Assembly (NCBI GenBank): GCA_021741245.1
Contig: JAIOYF010000013.1
Coordinates: 1 to 64,000, forward strand
DNA length: 64,000 nt
Reading direction: 5' to 3'
DNA from: Paracoccaceae bacterium
Lineage (GTDB): Bacteria > Pseudomonadota > Alphaproteobacteria > Rhodobacterales > Rhodobacteraceae
Below the pieces are notes generated by a model that saw nothing but the letters and a program-made list of their open reading frames with translations, made no database searches and had not been told where the DNA came from. Positions within the stretch are counted from its first letter, which is position 1. Each line of letters opens with the position of its first letter. This document shows, one piece after another, positions 35,316-44,089 of the stretch. Made by a program: the position numbers and the translations under genes.

Positions 35316-35670
35316 CCTTCTGCGGGCCGAACTGCGCCGCGTGGCCAATACCTGCATCTGGTCATGGCAGGGCTTTCAGGCGGCATGGGCCACGGAAAAG
35401 ACCCTGCGCCAATGGACGCTGATCAACCTCGGCTCTGCCCTGCTGGCCTTTGGCCTCGATCTGTCCTCGGGGGAGCGTGCACTGATTCTGGCACTTGGTC
35501 TTTTGATTCTGGCGGCAGAATTGATGAATACCGCGATTGAAGAGGTGGTGGATTACATCTCAACCAAGTCCGACCCGCGTGCCAAAAAGGCAAAGGATTG
35601 CGGCTCCGCTGCCGTGGCCGTGACCGCGATTGCGGGCGGCGTTGCGTGGATGGTGGTTCTTTTGGGCTAG
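35305..35670 (+). CDS. dgkA: Diacylglycerol kinase (DgkA)
   Basis: The 121-residue membrane protein matches prokaryotic DgkA: TLINLGSALLAFGLDLS, ALILALGLLILAAELMNTAIEEVVDYIS, and AKDCGSAAVAV. The Glu of AELMNTAIEE and the Asn of this motif line the active site. It phosphorylates diacylglycerol released during periplasmic glucan and LPS modification. Its position close to the surface-sugar locus is suggestive but probably fortuitous. Either ATG 35305 or 35308 may be used. It overlaps the convergent DCC gene stop by 4 bases. Confidence 0.9.
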   Translation: MMRDLLRAELRRVANTCIWSWQGFQAAWATEKTLRQWTLINLGSALLAFGLDLSSGERALILALGLLILAAELMNTAIEEVVDYISTKSDPRAKKAKDCGSAAVAVTAIAGGVAWMVVLLG

Positions 35671-36053
35671 GTCGAAGGGGGCGGTTGGTCTTTTGTCCGC
35701 GCGACCCTTCGCAGATGCGCCCGGTACAGCATTGGCGCAAGGATCCGGTCATAGGTCACCGCCGCTAGGGGCGCGATCACCGGCAGCGCGGAAAGGCGCG
35801 CCAACCATCTTAGATGCGGGATCTGCTGCCACAGGGCGCGAAAGGCGGGCAATCCCGATAACAGCTGCCCATCATGCATCACGTGAAAGCGCTTTGCAGC
35901 CTCATCCGGTGCAAGACCCCAGTCCTTGGCATGCGCGAGGCCCTCATATGCGATGGCCATCCCCGCCGCATCGGTGCGCCGTTGATAGCCCGCGACCTCA
36001 AAGCGGCAGATTGGGCAGGTCTCATTATATAAAACGCGGGTCTTGGCTTCCAT
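35667..36053 (-). CDS. DCC-family thiol-disulfide oxidoreductase-like protein (DUF393)
   Basis: The 128-residue protein begins EAKTRVLYNETCPICRFEV, the DxxCxxC-like start of the DCC family (here N-E-T-C-P-I-C). The Cys pair could be redox active. The C-terminal half includes a hydrophobic region (WLARLSALPVIAPLAAV). No partner enzyme is visible. The ATG at 36053 is chosen because the frame from 36125 adds unrelated residues. Confidence 0.8.
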   Translation of the reverse strand: MEAKTRVLYNETCPICRFEVAGYQRRTDAAGMAIAYEGLAHAKDWGLAPDEAAKRFHVMHDGQLLSGLPAFRALWQQIPHLRWLARLSALPVIAPLAAVTYDRILAPMLYRAHLRRVARTKDQPPPST

Positions 36054-36235
36054 GAGGGGGTAGATAGCTGCAGGCCAGCATTGCGCCAGTGCAGATCTGC
36101 AAAAGGGGGAAAACGTCGCAGTCAAAAATGCGGCGCCATGGCTGTTCTGACCACCGCAAGGCCCCGACCAGTTGGCAAGGCGTCATGCAGGATGTCGCCG
36201 CTCTCTGCGCTCTGCCGGGTTTGGCCGGCGGCACG

Positions 36236-37618
36236 TCAGGGTTTGACGTGGCCCCACAGGTCATATTCGCCCGCCTCATCCACCACGACGCGGACCAGAT
36301 CGCCGGGCTGCAGTGATTCAAAGCCTTCGTCGATGTAAAGGTTGCCATCAATCTCGGGCGCGTCAGCCTTGGTGCGGCAGGTGGCACCGCCCTCATCGAC
36401 GCTGTCGACAAGAACTTCCAACTCACGCCCCACTTTGGCGGCCAACTTGGCCTCGGAAATGGCTTGTGCCTTTTCCATGAACCGATCCCACCGGTCTTGC
36501 TTGACCTCGGCGGCCACATGGTCGGGCAGATGATTGCTGCGGGCCCCTGCGACGTTTTCATACTGAAAACAGCCGACCCGATCCAACTGCGCCTCATCCA
36601 TCCAGTCGAGCAGCGTTTGAAATTCGGCTTCAGTCTCGCCCGGATAGCCCACGATAAAGGTCGAGCGCAGGGTGATGTCGGGGCATGCGGCGCGCCACGC
36701 GGCGATTTCATCCAACGTCTTGGCCGCCGCTGCGGGCCGTGCCATCCGGCGCAACACCTCGGGGTGGGCGTGTTGGAAGGGGATGTCGAGATAGGGCAGG
36801 ATCAGACCCTCTGCCATCAGCGGGACCAGATCGCGGACATGCGGATAGGGATAAACGTAGTGCAACCGCACCCAAGCCCCCAGCTTGCCCATCTCACGCG
36901 CCAGATCGGTGATATGCGCCCGCACCTCGCCACCCTTCCATGGCGACAGGTCATGTTTGCGATCAACGCCGTAAGCCGAGGTATCTTGGGAAATCACCAA
37001 GAGTTCCCGCACCCCTGCCTCGATCAGCTTTTCCGCCTCACGCAGCACAGCATGAGCGGGGCGGCTGACCAGTTTGCCGCGCATATCGGGGATGATGCAG
37101 AACTTGCACTTGTGGTTACAGCCCTCGGAGATCTTGAGGTAGCTATAATGGCGCGGGGTCAGGGACACCCCGCTGGCGGGCAAAAGGTCGATGAACGGAT
37201 CGGGCGAGGGCGGCACGGCGCGATGTACCGCATCAAGCACCGCCTCATACTGATGTGGGCCGGTCACGGCCAGAACCTTGGGATGCGCCCCGGTGATATA
37301 CTCGGGGTTTGCGCCCAGACATCCTGTGACGATCACACGGCCGTTTTCTTGCAAGGCTTCGCCAATCGCCTCAAGGCTTTCGGCCTTGGCACTGTCGAGA
37401 AAGCCACAGGTGTTGACGATCACCGCATCGGCGCCAATGTAATCGGGGCTGATGGCATAGCCCTCGGCACGCAGGCGGGTCAGGATGCGCTCACTGTCCA
37501 CCAGCGCCTTGGGGCACCCCAAGGACACCATTCCAATGGTCGGCTGCCCGGCGCGGCGATCATCGGGAACGCGGGCTTGGGCAAGGTCAGGGCGAAGGTT
37601 TGGCGGATTTTGTGACAT
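36236..37618 (-). CDS. rimO: Ribosomal protein S12 methylthiotransferase RimO
   Basis: The 460-residue enzyme adds a methylthio group to Asp of ribosomal protein S12. The N-terminal UPF0004 domain binds one 4Fe-4S cluster through Cys 35, 71 and 100 ([22 protein letters not shown]). The radical-SAM CNHKCKFC motif gives Cys 167, 171 and 174, and a TRAM domain ends the protein. Length is normal. It lies about 40 bases downstream of the nonulosonate operon on the same strand, so it may be read through from it. Confidence 0.95.
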   Translation of the reverse strand: MSQNPPNLRPDLAQARVPDDRRAGQPTIGMVSLGCPKALVDSERILTRLRAEGYAISPDYIGADAVIVNTCGFLDSAKAESLEAIGEALQENGRVIVTGCLGANPEYITGAHPKVLAVTGPHQYEAVLDAVHRAVPPSPDPFIDLLPASGVSLTPRHYSYLKISEGCNHKCKFCIIPDMRGKLVSRPAHAVLREAEKLIEAGVRELLVISQDTSAYGVDRKHDLSPWKGGEVRAHITDLAREMGKLGAWVRLHYVYPYPHVRDLVPLMAEGLILPYLDIPFQHAHPEVLRRMARPAAAAKTLDEIAAWRAACPDITLRSTFIVGYPGETEAEFQTLLDWMDEAQLDRVGCFQYENVAGARSNHLPDHVAAEVKQDRWDRFMEKAQAISEAKLAAKVGRELEVLVDSVDEGGATCRTKADAPEIDGNLYIDEGFESLQPGDLVRVVVDEAGEYDLWGHVKP

Positions 37619-37660
37619 GTGCTGCCTATAGCCCGAGTTCGCGGCTGTGGGTAGGGGGGA

Positions 37661-38518
37661 TCATTCCTTGTTCAGATCGTCGCGCAAAAACTGGGTCAAG
37701 CGGGAGCGGCCCTTTGGGTCCAGCGTCTCAAATGACAGGTCCTGCCCGCCCTCGGCCTTGAGGATGCGCAGAAAGTCGAAGAATCCGGGCACCACAGCTG
37801 GGGCGGTCTGGAAATCTGTGACTGTGGGCTTTGGGTTGTAAAGGCCGCTTTTATCTTGCCAGGGTGCCGCACCGCGCAGGCCCTTGGCCTCTTGCCAGAA
37901 ATAGGGGGTGCTGCCCAGATCGATGCCGACATAGCAAAACCGCCGGTATCCCAAGGCGCAGCCCAAAAGCGTCAGCCGCGCCAAGCTGCCGGTGACGGCA
38001 AAACTGACCCTCAGATCGGCGCTGTCAAACAGGCGTGGCCGCATCACGGTGCGAAAGATGTGGCGATAGGTTTCCAGCCGCTTGCGCACCGAAACACTCG
38101 CCCGCTTATAGGCAAAGACGGGGAATTGTCGCCGCAGGCTTTCCCAATGCGCGGTCGCATGCTTGGCGCGGTCTTGATACCAGATCAACACTGGCTTTCT
38201 GCGGGATCGCAGGCTTGCCGCGATTGACTCCGCCTGATGTGCATCAGCCACCAGTTCAAGCGAGGTGATGTCCACCTCCAGCGGCAAGAGGGCCGCCATG
38301 TTGATCGAGGCAGAGGTTCCTGCCTCGATCCGCGCGCAATCCTCTTCGGACAGGTCATTCACGCTGGCGCCGGCACCGATGATGTAGAAAACCTGATCCG
38401 CAGCCGTGGCCCGAAACCGCTGCATCGGCCCAACATCCAAACCCCGCGTCTGCATCTGCGCGCCAAGATAGCGGGCCTGCGTGATCAGCGCGTTCATACG
38501 TGCGTGCAGGTCGGCCAT
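37661..38518 (-). CDS. GT42-like or MAF-like protein, candidate nonulosonate transferase
   Basis: The 285-residue protein has a Rossmann-type start (QVFYIIGAGASVNDL, about 42-56) and a second block (SFAVTGSLARLTLLGCALGY, then RRFCYVGIDLG, about 195-227). The latter resembles the TSGVYMCAVAIALGYKEIYLSGIDF region of Campylobacter CstI/CstII sialyltransferases (GT42) and the DUF115/MAF family that glycosylates flagellin with pseudaminic acid. It is the last gene of an operon of legionaminic-acid enzymes, 3 bases after hisH2. I infer a transferase that uses a CMP-nonulosonate. A GT42 catalytic His is not obvious, so other functions are possible. Confidence 0.45.
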   Translation of the reverse strand: MADLHARMNALITQARYLGAQMQTRGLDVGPMQRFRATAADQVFYIIGAGASVNDLSEEDCARIEAGTSASINMAALLPLEVDITSLELVADAHQAESIAASLRSRRKPVLIWYQDRAKHATAHWESLRRQFPVFAYKRASVSVRKRLETYRHIFRTVMRPRLFDSADLRVSFAVTGSLARLTLLGCALGYRRFCYVGIDLGSTPYFWQEAKGLRGAAPWQDKSGLYNPKPTVTDFQTAPAVVPGFFDFLRILKAEGGQDLSFETLDPKGRSRLTQFLRDDLNKE

Positions 38519-38521
38519 GGG

Positions 38522-39166
38522 TCAGGCCGTGGACGTTTGGGCCAGAAAGGCCGCGATAATGCCCAGACCGACCGGCCCCGATTTTTCCGGGTGGAACTGC
38601 GCGCCTGTAACATTGCCCCGCCGGATGGCGGCGGTGACTTTGGTGCCAAGGTGGTCATAGCTTGCCAACAGATCGGCATGGTCGCTGGGCACCGCATGAA
38701 AGGAATGCAGGAAATACACCGCAGCGCCGGGGGTAAGGCCCGCCAGAATCGTGCCCTGCCATGCCGCCTCGGGCTGCAATCCCGCCCAACCGATGGAGGG
38801 TAACTTGCGTCGCTTGCCATCGTCTGTATCGCGGTCAATGGCGCGCACATGACCGGGGATCAGGCCAAGACCAGCCGTGTCACCAAATTCGTCGCTCTGG
38901 TCGAGCAACATCTGCATCCCCAGACAAATGCCCAACAAGGGGCGTCCATGGGCGACATAGTCGCGGATCGCCGGCACGAAACCCGCGCGTGTCAGGCCCG
39001 CCATCCCATCGGCAAAAGCCCCCACACCGGGCAAGATCACCCGGTCGGCATGTGCAAGGCGGGACGGGTCGGCGCTGACCTCGATATCGGTGGCGCCGGA
39101 CACCTCGACCGCGCGGCGGACCGAAAACAGGTTGCCCATGCCATAGTCAATAATCACAACTTTCAA
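38522..39166 (-). CDS. HisH paralogue, glutaminase subunit for the sugar amidotransferase
   Basis: The 214-residue class I glutamine amidotransferase has the nucleophile Cys 81 (GICLGMQ), His 192 and Glu 194 (FHPEKSG). It begins with a TTG at 39166, 4 bases after hisF2; no ATG is available. In the histidine pathway HisH supplies ammonia to HisF, but here both lie next to a WbpG/PseA-type amidotransferase inside a surface-sugar operon, as with wbuY-wbuZ and HisH2-HisF2 of Pseudomonas. I infer it feeds ammonia for an acetamidino group. Confidence 0.85.
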   Translation of the reverse strand: MKVVIIDYGMGNLFSVRRAVEVSGATDIEVSADPSRLAHADRVILPGVGAFADGMAGLTRAGFVPAIRDYVAHGRPLLGICLGMQMLLDQSDEFGDTAGLGLIPGHVRAIDRDTDDGKRRKLPSIGWAGLQPEAAWQGTILAGLTPGAAVYFLHSFHAVPSDHADLLASYDHLGTKVTAAIRRGNVTGAQFHPEKSGPVGLGIIAAFLAQTSTA

Positions 39167-39170
39167 AGGC

Positions 39171-39905
39171 TCATGCCCCCTGCATCTGCTGGCGCAGGGC
39201 GTCCAGCGTCACCCGGCCATAATGCAGCGCATCGGCCACCGCCACGGCATCCGCCCCGGCACCCAGTGCTGCCGCCAAATCGCCCGCCGCGCCATAGCCG
39301 CCGCTCGCAATCACCGGAACCTCGACCGCGGCCGCGATGGCTTTGATCAGATCGGTGTCAAAGCCCTTGCGCGTGCCCTCACGGTCAATCGAGGTGACCA
39401 GCACCTCACCCGCGCCCAAGGCGACCCCGCGCCGTGCCCACTCCACCACATCCAGCCCCGAATGCTCGCGTCCAGTTTCGGTGTAGACCTCCCACGTGCC
39501 GGGGGCTTGTTGCTTTGCCTCGATCGACAGCACCATGCATTGGCTGCCAAAGCGGTTGGCAACCTCGGCGATCAGGTCGGGCCGGGCCACGGCGGCGGTG
39601 TTGATCGCCACCTTGTCCGCCCCGGCGCGCAAGAGTTCCGTCACATCCTCGATGCTGCGAATGCCGCCGCCCACCGTCATCGGCACGAACACATCTTGCG
39701 CCGTGCGCCGCACCACCTCGGTCAGTTTGGAGCGGCCATACAGGCTGGCCACGATGTCGATATACAAAAGCTCATCCACCCCCGCCTCATAGTAGCGGCG
39801 GGCGAAATCATAGGGGTCTCCCATCACACGCAGACCTTCCATCTGCACCCCCTTGATCAGGTTCGGCCCCTTGATATCCAGCCGGGCAATCAGGCGCGCG
39901 CTCAT
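39171..39905 (-). CDS. HisF paralogue, ammonia-delivering subunit
   Basis: The 244-residue (beta/alpha)8 protein starts SARLIARLDIKGPNLIKGVQ. Asp 10 corresponds to the first catalytic Asp of HisF. The second catalytic Asp, in the VVAIDAK motif of true HisF, is Glu 129 here (VLSIEAKQ). The protein may therefore not do the cyclase reaction but only pass ammonia through its barrel from HisH to the neighbouring amidotransferase. The ATG at 39905 overlaps the upstream stop by one base, which indicates tight coupling. Confidence 0.85.
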   Translation of the reverse strand: MSARLIARLDIKGPNLIKGVQMEGLRVMGDPYDFARRYYEAGVDELLYIDIVASLYGRSKLTEVVRRTAQDVFVPMTVGGGIRSIEDVTELLRAGADKVAINTAAVARPDLIAEVANRFGSQCMVLSIEAKQQAPGTWEVYTETGREHSGLDVVEWARRGVALGAGEVLVTSIDREGTRKGFDTDLIKAIAAAVEVPVIASGGYGAAGDLAAALGAGADAVAVADALHYGRVTLDALRQQMQGA

Positions 39906-41224
39906 CAGCCCTCCAGATCCGTGACCCGGTGGCGCAAGACCCACGTGTCACCATCCCGCTTCCAAAGGTGAGGGGAGCGGAAGCTGTCGGTCAGGTTGTC
40001 GAAATAGGCACGGTCCATTTGCGGCTGCGCAAAGACGTTGGAAACGCCGGGGAATTCCTTTTCCGAAAGGCTGAGGTAACGGAAAATTTCCTCGGCAAAG
40101 CGTTCGGGGAATTCGCCATCGAACTTGTTGGCGAGCGCCACGCCTTCATCCCGGGTGATATCGTTCGACCGTATTTCTTGCGCCGCGTCATAGGTGGCGC
40201 GACCGATGCCAAACTTTATGAAAGTGGTGAAATAGTGGAAGTCGTCGATACGGTCGTCGATGGAGTTATATTTGGAATAGGTGCCGGGGGTGCGTTCCGG
40301 GCTGGCCTTGAAGCCGCCATGTTCCACCGAATAGTAATAGGCGCTTTGCGGGTGCCATTTCAGGTAATAGCCAAGGTAATGCACCTCGACATTTTTCTTT
40401 TCGATCTGCGCCGGATCGGCGGGCAGATAGGGCTGAAGCTCCACCCGCTCCACCCCGAACATATCGTGCAGATCGGCCAAAGAGGTGCCGCCCAGATAGA
40501 TCTTTGACGGATCTTCGGCGGTGAAATAGGACCAGTCGCGCTTGGCCGTTTGGGTATCGGCAATGGGGTTGCCATACTCGGCTTCGTTCTCGCCGTAAAA
40601 CACCAGCGGAATGTCATGCAAGAGGGCCATCTTTGGCCCAAGGTTCTTTTGCCCGAACATAAAGGCCTGAAACGGATGGAACAGGTTTTCCACGGCCAGA
40701 CGCGTCAGCAGACGATGGATGCGGCCGTTGGGCGTGGAAAGCAGGTTGTCGAACCCTGCGTGGATCCAGCTTTGGAAATTGTCCCAGCCCCACGGCGTAT
40801 AGACATGCGGGGCCCAAGTGACGGTCAGCGGGTGCATTCCGTATTTGTATTTCAGCATATGAGCGGCAAAAAAGCTGTCTTTGCCGCCTGATCCCGGCAC
40901 GATGCAATCATAGCTGCCGTCAGTCTTGCGGTGGCGGTCGCACAACTCGCGCAAGGCGGCTTCGCGCGCCTCCCAATCAATGGTGTTTTGCTTTTGCTCG
41001 GCCACGCGGCAGGCATCACAGATACCTTCGCCATCAAAATGGATGGTCTTTTTCTTGCTGTCCTTGGTATGAGCGTATTCCACCGCCGAATTGGGGCGTT
41101 GGTTCGAGATGATGCAGCGGGCGCAGAAATGCACCTCTGTCGGCAGGCCATAGAGCGCGGAATTGGGACGTTCGGCACGGTAGGGTTCCAGATCAATCGT
41201 GCGCCGATGGGGGTAGATCGTCAT
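39905..41224 (-). CDS. N-acetyl sugar amidotransferase (PseA/WbpG/WbuX-type)
   Basis: The 439-residue protein has two Cys pairs (Cys 34/37 CARC, Cys 69/72 CDAC), probably zinc-binding, and an ATP-pyrophosphatase loop SGGKDSF (112-118). This is the WbpG/WbuX/PseA family (N-acetyl sugar amidotransferase), which turns an N-acetyl into an N-acetimidoyl (acetamidino) group using ammonia from HisH-HisF. GAGG precedes the ATG at 41224. It follows the ptmE-like gene after 80 bases, so co-transcription is likely. The target could be legionaminic or pseudaminic acid. Confidence 0.9.
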   Translation of the reverse strand: MTIYPHRRTIDLEPYRAERPNSALYGLPTEVHFCARCIISNQRPNSAVEYAHTKDSKKKTIHFDGEGICDACRVAEQKQNTIDWEAREAALRELCDRHRKTDGSYDCIVPGSGGKDSFFAAHMLKYKYGMHPLTVTWAPHVYTPWGWDNFQSWIHAGFDNLLSTPNGRIHRLLTRLAVENLFHPFQAFMFGQKNLGPKMALLHDIPLVFYGENEAEYGNPIADTQTAKRDWSYFTAEDPSKIYLGGTSLADLHDMFGVERVELQPYLPADPAQIEKKNVEVHYLGYYLKWHPQSAYYYSVEHGGFKASPERTPGTYSKYNSIDDRIDDFHYFTTFIKFGIGRATYDAAQEIRSNDITRDEGVALANKFDGEFPERFAEEIFRYLSLSEKEFPGVSNVFAQPQMDRAYFDNLTDSFRSPHLWKRDGDTWVLRHRVTDLEG

Positions 41225-41304
41225 GTCGTCCTCTTCTTTTCGTTCTTTGCCCGGTTGGGCTGCGGCTATGTGGGGCGAATGCCGACCCACCTTGCTATGT
41301 ATGC

Positions 41305-42357
41305 TTAATCGAAGGCTCGGTTTGCGTTCAATAAATCTTGGGGATTTCCCACATCCATCCATGTCTCATGCATGGGGTAGACAATGGTACGCGATGCTTT
41401 TGCCTGAATGCGCTCAAACAAGGTTGGCATGTTGCAATGGGAATTGGGGGTCAGCAGGTCAAGTGCCTCTGGGTTCAGCACGTAAAGGCCCGCATTGATC
41501 TTGGTGCGCCAGACAGGCTTTTCCTCGAAGGCGGTGATGTTCACGCCGTCGGTCTGCACCACGCCAAAGGGGTTGTGATACTCATGCTCACGGACGGCCA
41601 TGGTGGCCGTTGCACCGTGTTGGCGATGAAATTCCAGCATGTCGGAAAACCGCACGTCGGTCAGGATATCGCCGTTTGCGACGATCATTGGCACACTGGG
41701 GCGGTCTTTGATCAAGGACAGCGCACCCGCGGTGCCAAGGGGGGTGTCCTCATGCACATAGTCAATCTCGACGTCAAACGCGCTGCCATCGCCGAAATGG
41801 GCCTGAATGACCTGTGGCAGATAGTGCAGGGTGATCAGGAAGCGGGTAAATCCATCCGCGCGGGCCCGTTCCAGCGCATGCTGCAAAAGCGGCTTTCCGG
41901 CCACTTCCAGCATCGGTTTGGGGCGGGTTTCGGTATAGGGCATCATGCGTTTGCCAAAGCCACCCGCCATCAACACCACGGTGTTGTCATGCGCGGGCAC
42001 CGCCAAGACCTGATCCCAGAGATGCAGGCCGACGACGCGGCCCTCCGGGCTGATAATCGGCAGTTGCCGGATCTTGTTGACCTGCATCAGGGTCAGCACC
42101 GCCGTCCGCCCCAGATCCGGTCCGACAACCATCGGGGTCAGGTGCATCACATCGCGGGCGGCTGTTGTCAGGGGGCTGCCCCGCAACAAGGCGCGGCGGA
42201 TGTCGCCATCCGTGATCGTGCCCAGCAAATACCCCTCGGAATCCGTCATTAGCAAGATCTGCAGGCCCACGCGGTCGAGCGCAACGATTGCCCCATGCAG
42301 GTCAAGCGAGGCATCAACCACGGCAGAGGTCCAGTCGATTTCTTGTGCCATGCTCAT
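41305..42357 (-). CDS. ptmE: GlcN-1-P guanylyltransferase-like, CBS + nucleotidyltransferase (PtmE-like)
   Basis: The 350-residue protein has two CBS domains (about 1-115) ahead of a nucleotidyltransferase domain (about 122-345). The signature is AGGFGKRMMPYTETRPKPML at 131-150. This arrangement matches PtmE of Campylobacter, which makes GDP-GlcN for the GDP-based legionaminic-acid route. CBS domains may bind adenosine nucleotides. The start (42357) overlaps the acyltransferase stop by one base. It could instead be another sugar nucleotidyltransferase. Confidence 0.8.
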   Translation of the reverse strand: MSMAQEIDWTSAVVDASLDLHGAIVALDRVGLQILLMTDSEGYLLGTITDGDIRRALLRGSPLTTAARDVMHLTPMVVGPDLGRTAVLTLMQVNKIRQLPIISPEGRVVGLHLWDQVLAVPAHDNTVVLMAGGFGKRMMPYTETRPKPMLEVAGKPLLQHALERARADGFTRFLITLHYLPQVIQAHFGDGSAFDVEIDYVHEDTPLGTAGALSLIKDRPSVPMIVANGDILTDVRFSDMLEFHRQHGATATMAVREHEYHNPFGVVQTDGVNITAFEEKPVWRTKINAGLYVLNPEALDLLTPNSHCNMPTLFERIQAKASRTIVYPMHETWMDVGNPQDLLNANRAFD

Positions 42358-43001
42358 CAATCTGTCCGCGTTCCAAACCGGCCAAAACTCGTGTCGCCTT
42401 TGGCGACATCGTGCACGACCACGGCCCCGGCTGCAATGATCGCCCCATGACCGATATGGATGCCCTGAACCACCGTGGCCCCGGCCCCGACGAAAGCGTG
42501 GTGGCCAAGCGTGACATCCCCACACAGCGTCGCCCCCGGTGCAATGTGGCAAAATCTGCCGATCCTTGCGTCATGATCGATACTGGACCGCGTGTTCACG
42601 ATTGTGCCTTCTGCAATCTGGGATCCCGGCTGCACAATGGCCCCGGCCATGATCTGCACACCTTCTCCCAGAATCGCATCTTCGGCGGTCCATGCGGCGG
42701 GATGGATCAGGGTGGCAAAACGCCAGCCTGCGGCAGAAAGGCGCGCCTTCACCTGCGACCGCGCCATGTTGCCTGGAAGTACACCCAATCCGTTAAGCAA
42801 GACTGTGGTGCCCGATGCGCGTTCCGACAAGGCCTCATCCCCGCCAAGGAACGGCACCCCCTCCCACATGGTGACGCCCTTGCCCAGCAAGCCGGGATCA
42901 CACAGGCCGACAACCCGCAATCCACAAGCGCGGGCAAGGTGCAGCACTACACGGGCATGGCCGCCGGAACCTAGCAATATGGCGTGGTCACTTGGGGTCA
43001 T
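42357..43001 (-). CDS. NeuD/LegH-type sugar acyltransferase
   Basis: The 214-residue protein has an N-terminal Rossmann-like pocket (AILLGSGGHARVVL, residues 7-20) and a C-terminal left-handed beta-helix of hexapeptide repeats (about 95-200, for example GAIVQPGSQIAEGTIVNTRS). It is the NeuD/PglD/LegH fold, which moves acetyl from acetyl-CoA to the 4-amino group of a UDP- or GDP-sugar. In this locus that would be the LegH step. It overlaps legI by 4 bases. Confidence 0.85.
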   Translation of the reverse strand: MTPSDHAILLGSGGHARVVLHLARACGLRVVGLCDPGLLGKGVTMWEGVPFLGGDEALSERASGTTVLLNGLGVLPGNMARSQVKARLSAAGWRFATLIHPAAWTAEDAILGEGVQIMAGAIVQPGSQIAEGTIVNTRSSIDHDARIGRFCHIAPGATLCGDVTLGHHAFVGAGATVVQGIHIGHGAIIAAGAVVVHDVAKGDTSFGRFGTRTD

Positions 43002-44074
43002 GGCAAAAGCCCGTCCCCTTCTGCGGTGTCGCGCGGGCAGATGCGCCCGACCCAATCCCACAACTCCATCGCCGGAACCCCAAAGGCAGCGCGGGCCGTG
43101 GTCAGGTCCGCGCGCGCAAGGACAGTGCCCGCCGTCAGGTCGCGCGCGGCAACAAGGCGCTGGCGCGCCGCCTCACGTGTGTTCCATTCCGAAGGCTGTG
43201 GTCCCTTTCCCCCCGGCCCCATCGCTGTGGAAATCTGGCGAATGGCGTGCACCATCGCGGCGAATTCGTCTGGTTCAAGCGAGGCCGCATGATCCGGCCC
43301 CGGCAGGCTGCGATCTGTGGTCAGGTGCTTTTCAATCACCCGCGCGCCCAAGGCGACAGCGGCGGTTGGCACGTGAATGCCATCGGTATGGTCGGAATAC
43401 CCCACGGGCAGGCCAAATGCCGCCGCCAAGGTGGACATGCTGCGCAGGTTCACCTCGGCCATCTGGGTGGGATACTGCGAGGTGCAGTGCAACAGCGTTA
43501 CCCGGTCGCGCAGCGCGGCCTTTGCTTGGGGCAGGGTGGAGGCCTGCCAAACCTCTGACCGTGATTTTGGTTCGCTATCGTGCACAAAGGCGTGGGCCAC
43601 AACGGCAAGGGCCTCTTCCACCTCGGCCAGCGTGGCCATGCCCGTTGACAGAACAAGCGGCTTGCCGCTGCGTGCAAACTGCCAAAGCAAGGGGCCGTTG
43701 GTCAATTCGCCCGAGGGGATCTTGAACAAAGGCAGATCCAGCCCCATCAGGAAGCGAAGGCTTTCATGATCAAACGCGGTGGAAATGAACCCAATGCCCC
43801 GGCTTTGGGCATGGGCCTGAAGCGGGGCGTGCCAGTCATAGGGCAATTCCAACGCCTTGAGCATGGCATGCTGACTGGTCGCCTCGCCGATCTGGCGATC
43901 TTGATAGGCGGCCTTTGGGGCCGATTTCTTGGCAAGATGGTCGGCCCGAAAGGTTTGAAATTTGACCAGATCCGCCCCGGCGGCGGCGGCGGCATCAATC
44001 AGGGCAAGGGCAAGGTCCATTTGCCCATTATGGTTCACCCCGGCCTCGGCAATGATGGTAACGTGGTCAGTCAT
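42998..44074 (-). CDS. legI: N,N'-diacetyllegionaminate synthase (LegI/NeuB family)
   Basis: The 358-residue protein starts VTIIAEAGVNHNGQMDLAL and contains KFQTFRADHLAKKSAP, FISTAFDHESLRFL and the CTSQYPT motif of NeuB-type aldolases, then a C-terminal SAF (antifreeze-like) domain (about 285-345). It condenses phosphoenolpyruvate with the 6-deoxy-diacetamido mannose product of LegG. A second NeuB-type gene at 50541 is of the PseI kind. The neighbours LegG, LegC and LegB support the legionaminate role. Confidence 0.87.
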   Translation of the reverse strand: MTDHVTIIAEAGVNHNGQMDLALALIDAAAAAGADLVKFQTFRADHLAKKSAPKAAYQDRQIGEATSQHAMLKALELPYDWHAPLQAHAQSRGIGFISTAFDHESLRFLMGLDLPLFKIPSGELTNGPLLWQFARSGKPLVLSTGMATLAEVEEALAVVAHAFVHDSEPKSRSEVWQASTLPQAKAALRDRVTLLHCTSQYPTQMAEVNLRSMSTLAAAFGLPVGYSDHTDGIHVPTAAVALGARVIEKHLTTDRSLPGPDHAASLEPDEFAAMVHAIRQISTAMGPGGKGPQPSEWNTREAARQRLVAARDLTAGTVLARADLTTARAAFGVPAMELWDWVGRICPRDTAEGDGLLP

Positions 44075-44089
44075 GGCGTGGCCCTTGGC

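Noticed and set aside
36025-36711. 228-codon minus frame beside rimO
   Set aside because: It is an out-of-frame copy of the rimO region; the residues echo RimO sequence shifted by one base.
38522-39905. HisH and HisF as histidine biosynthesis genes
   Set aside because: They are embedded in a nonulosonate operon directly after a sugar amidotransferase, and HisF has Glu at a catalytic Asp position. No other his genes are present.
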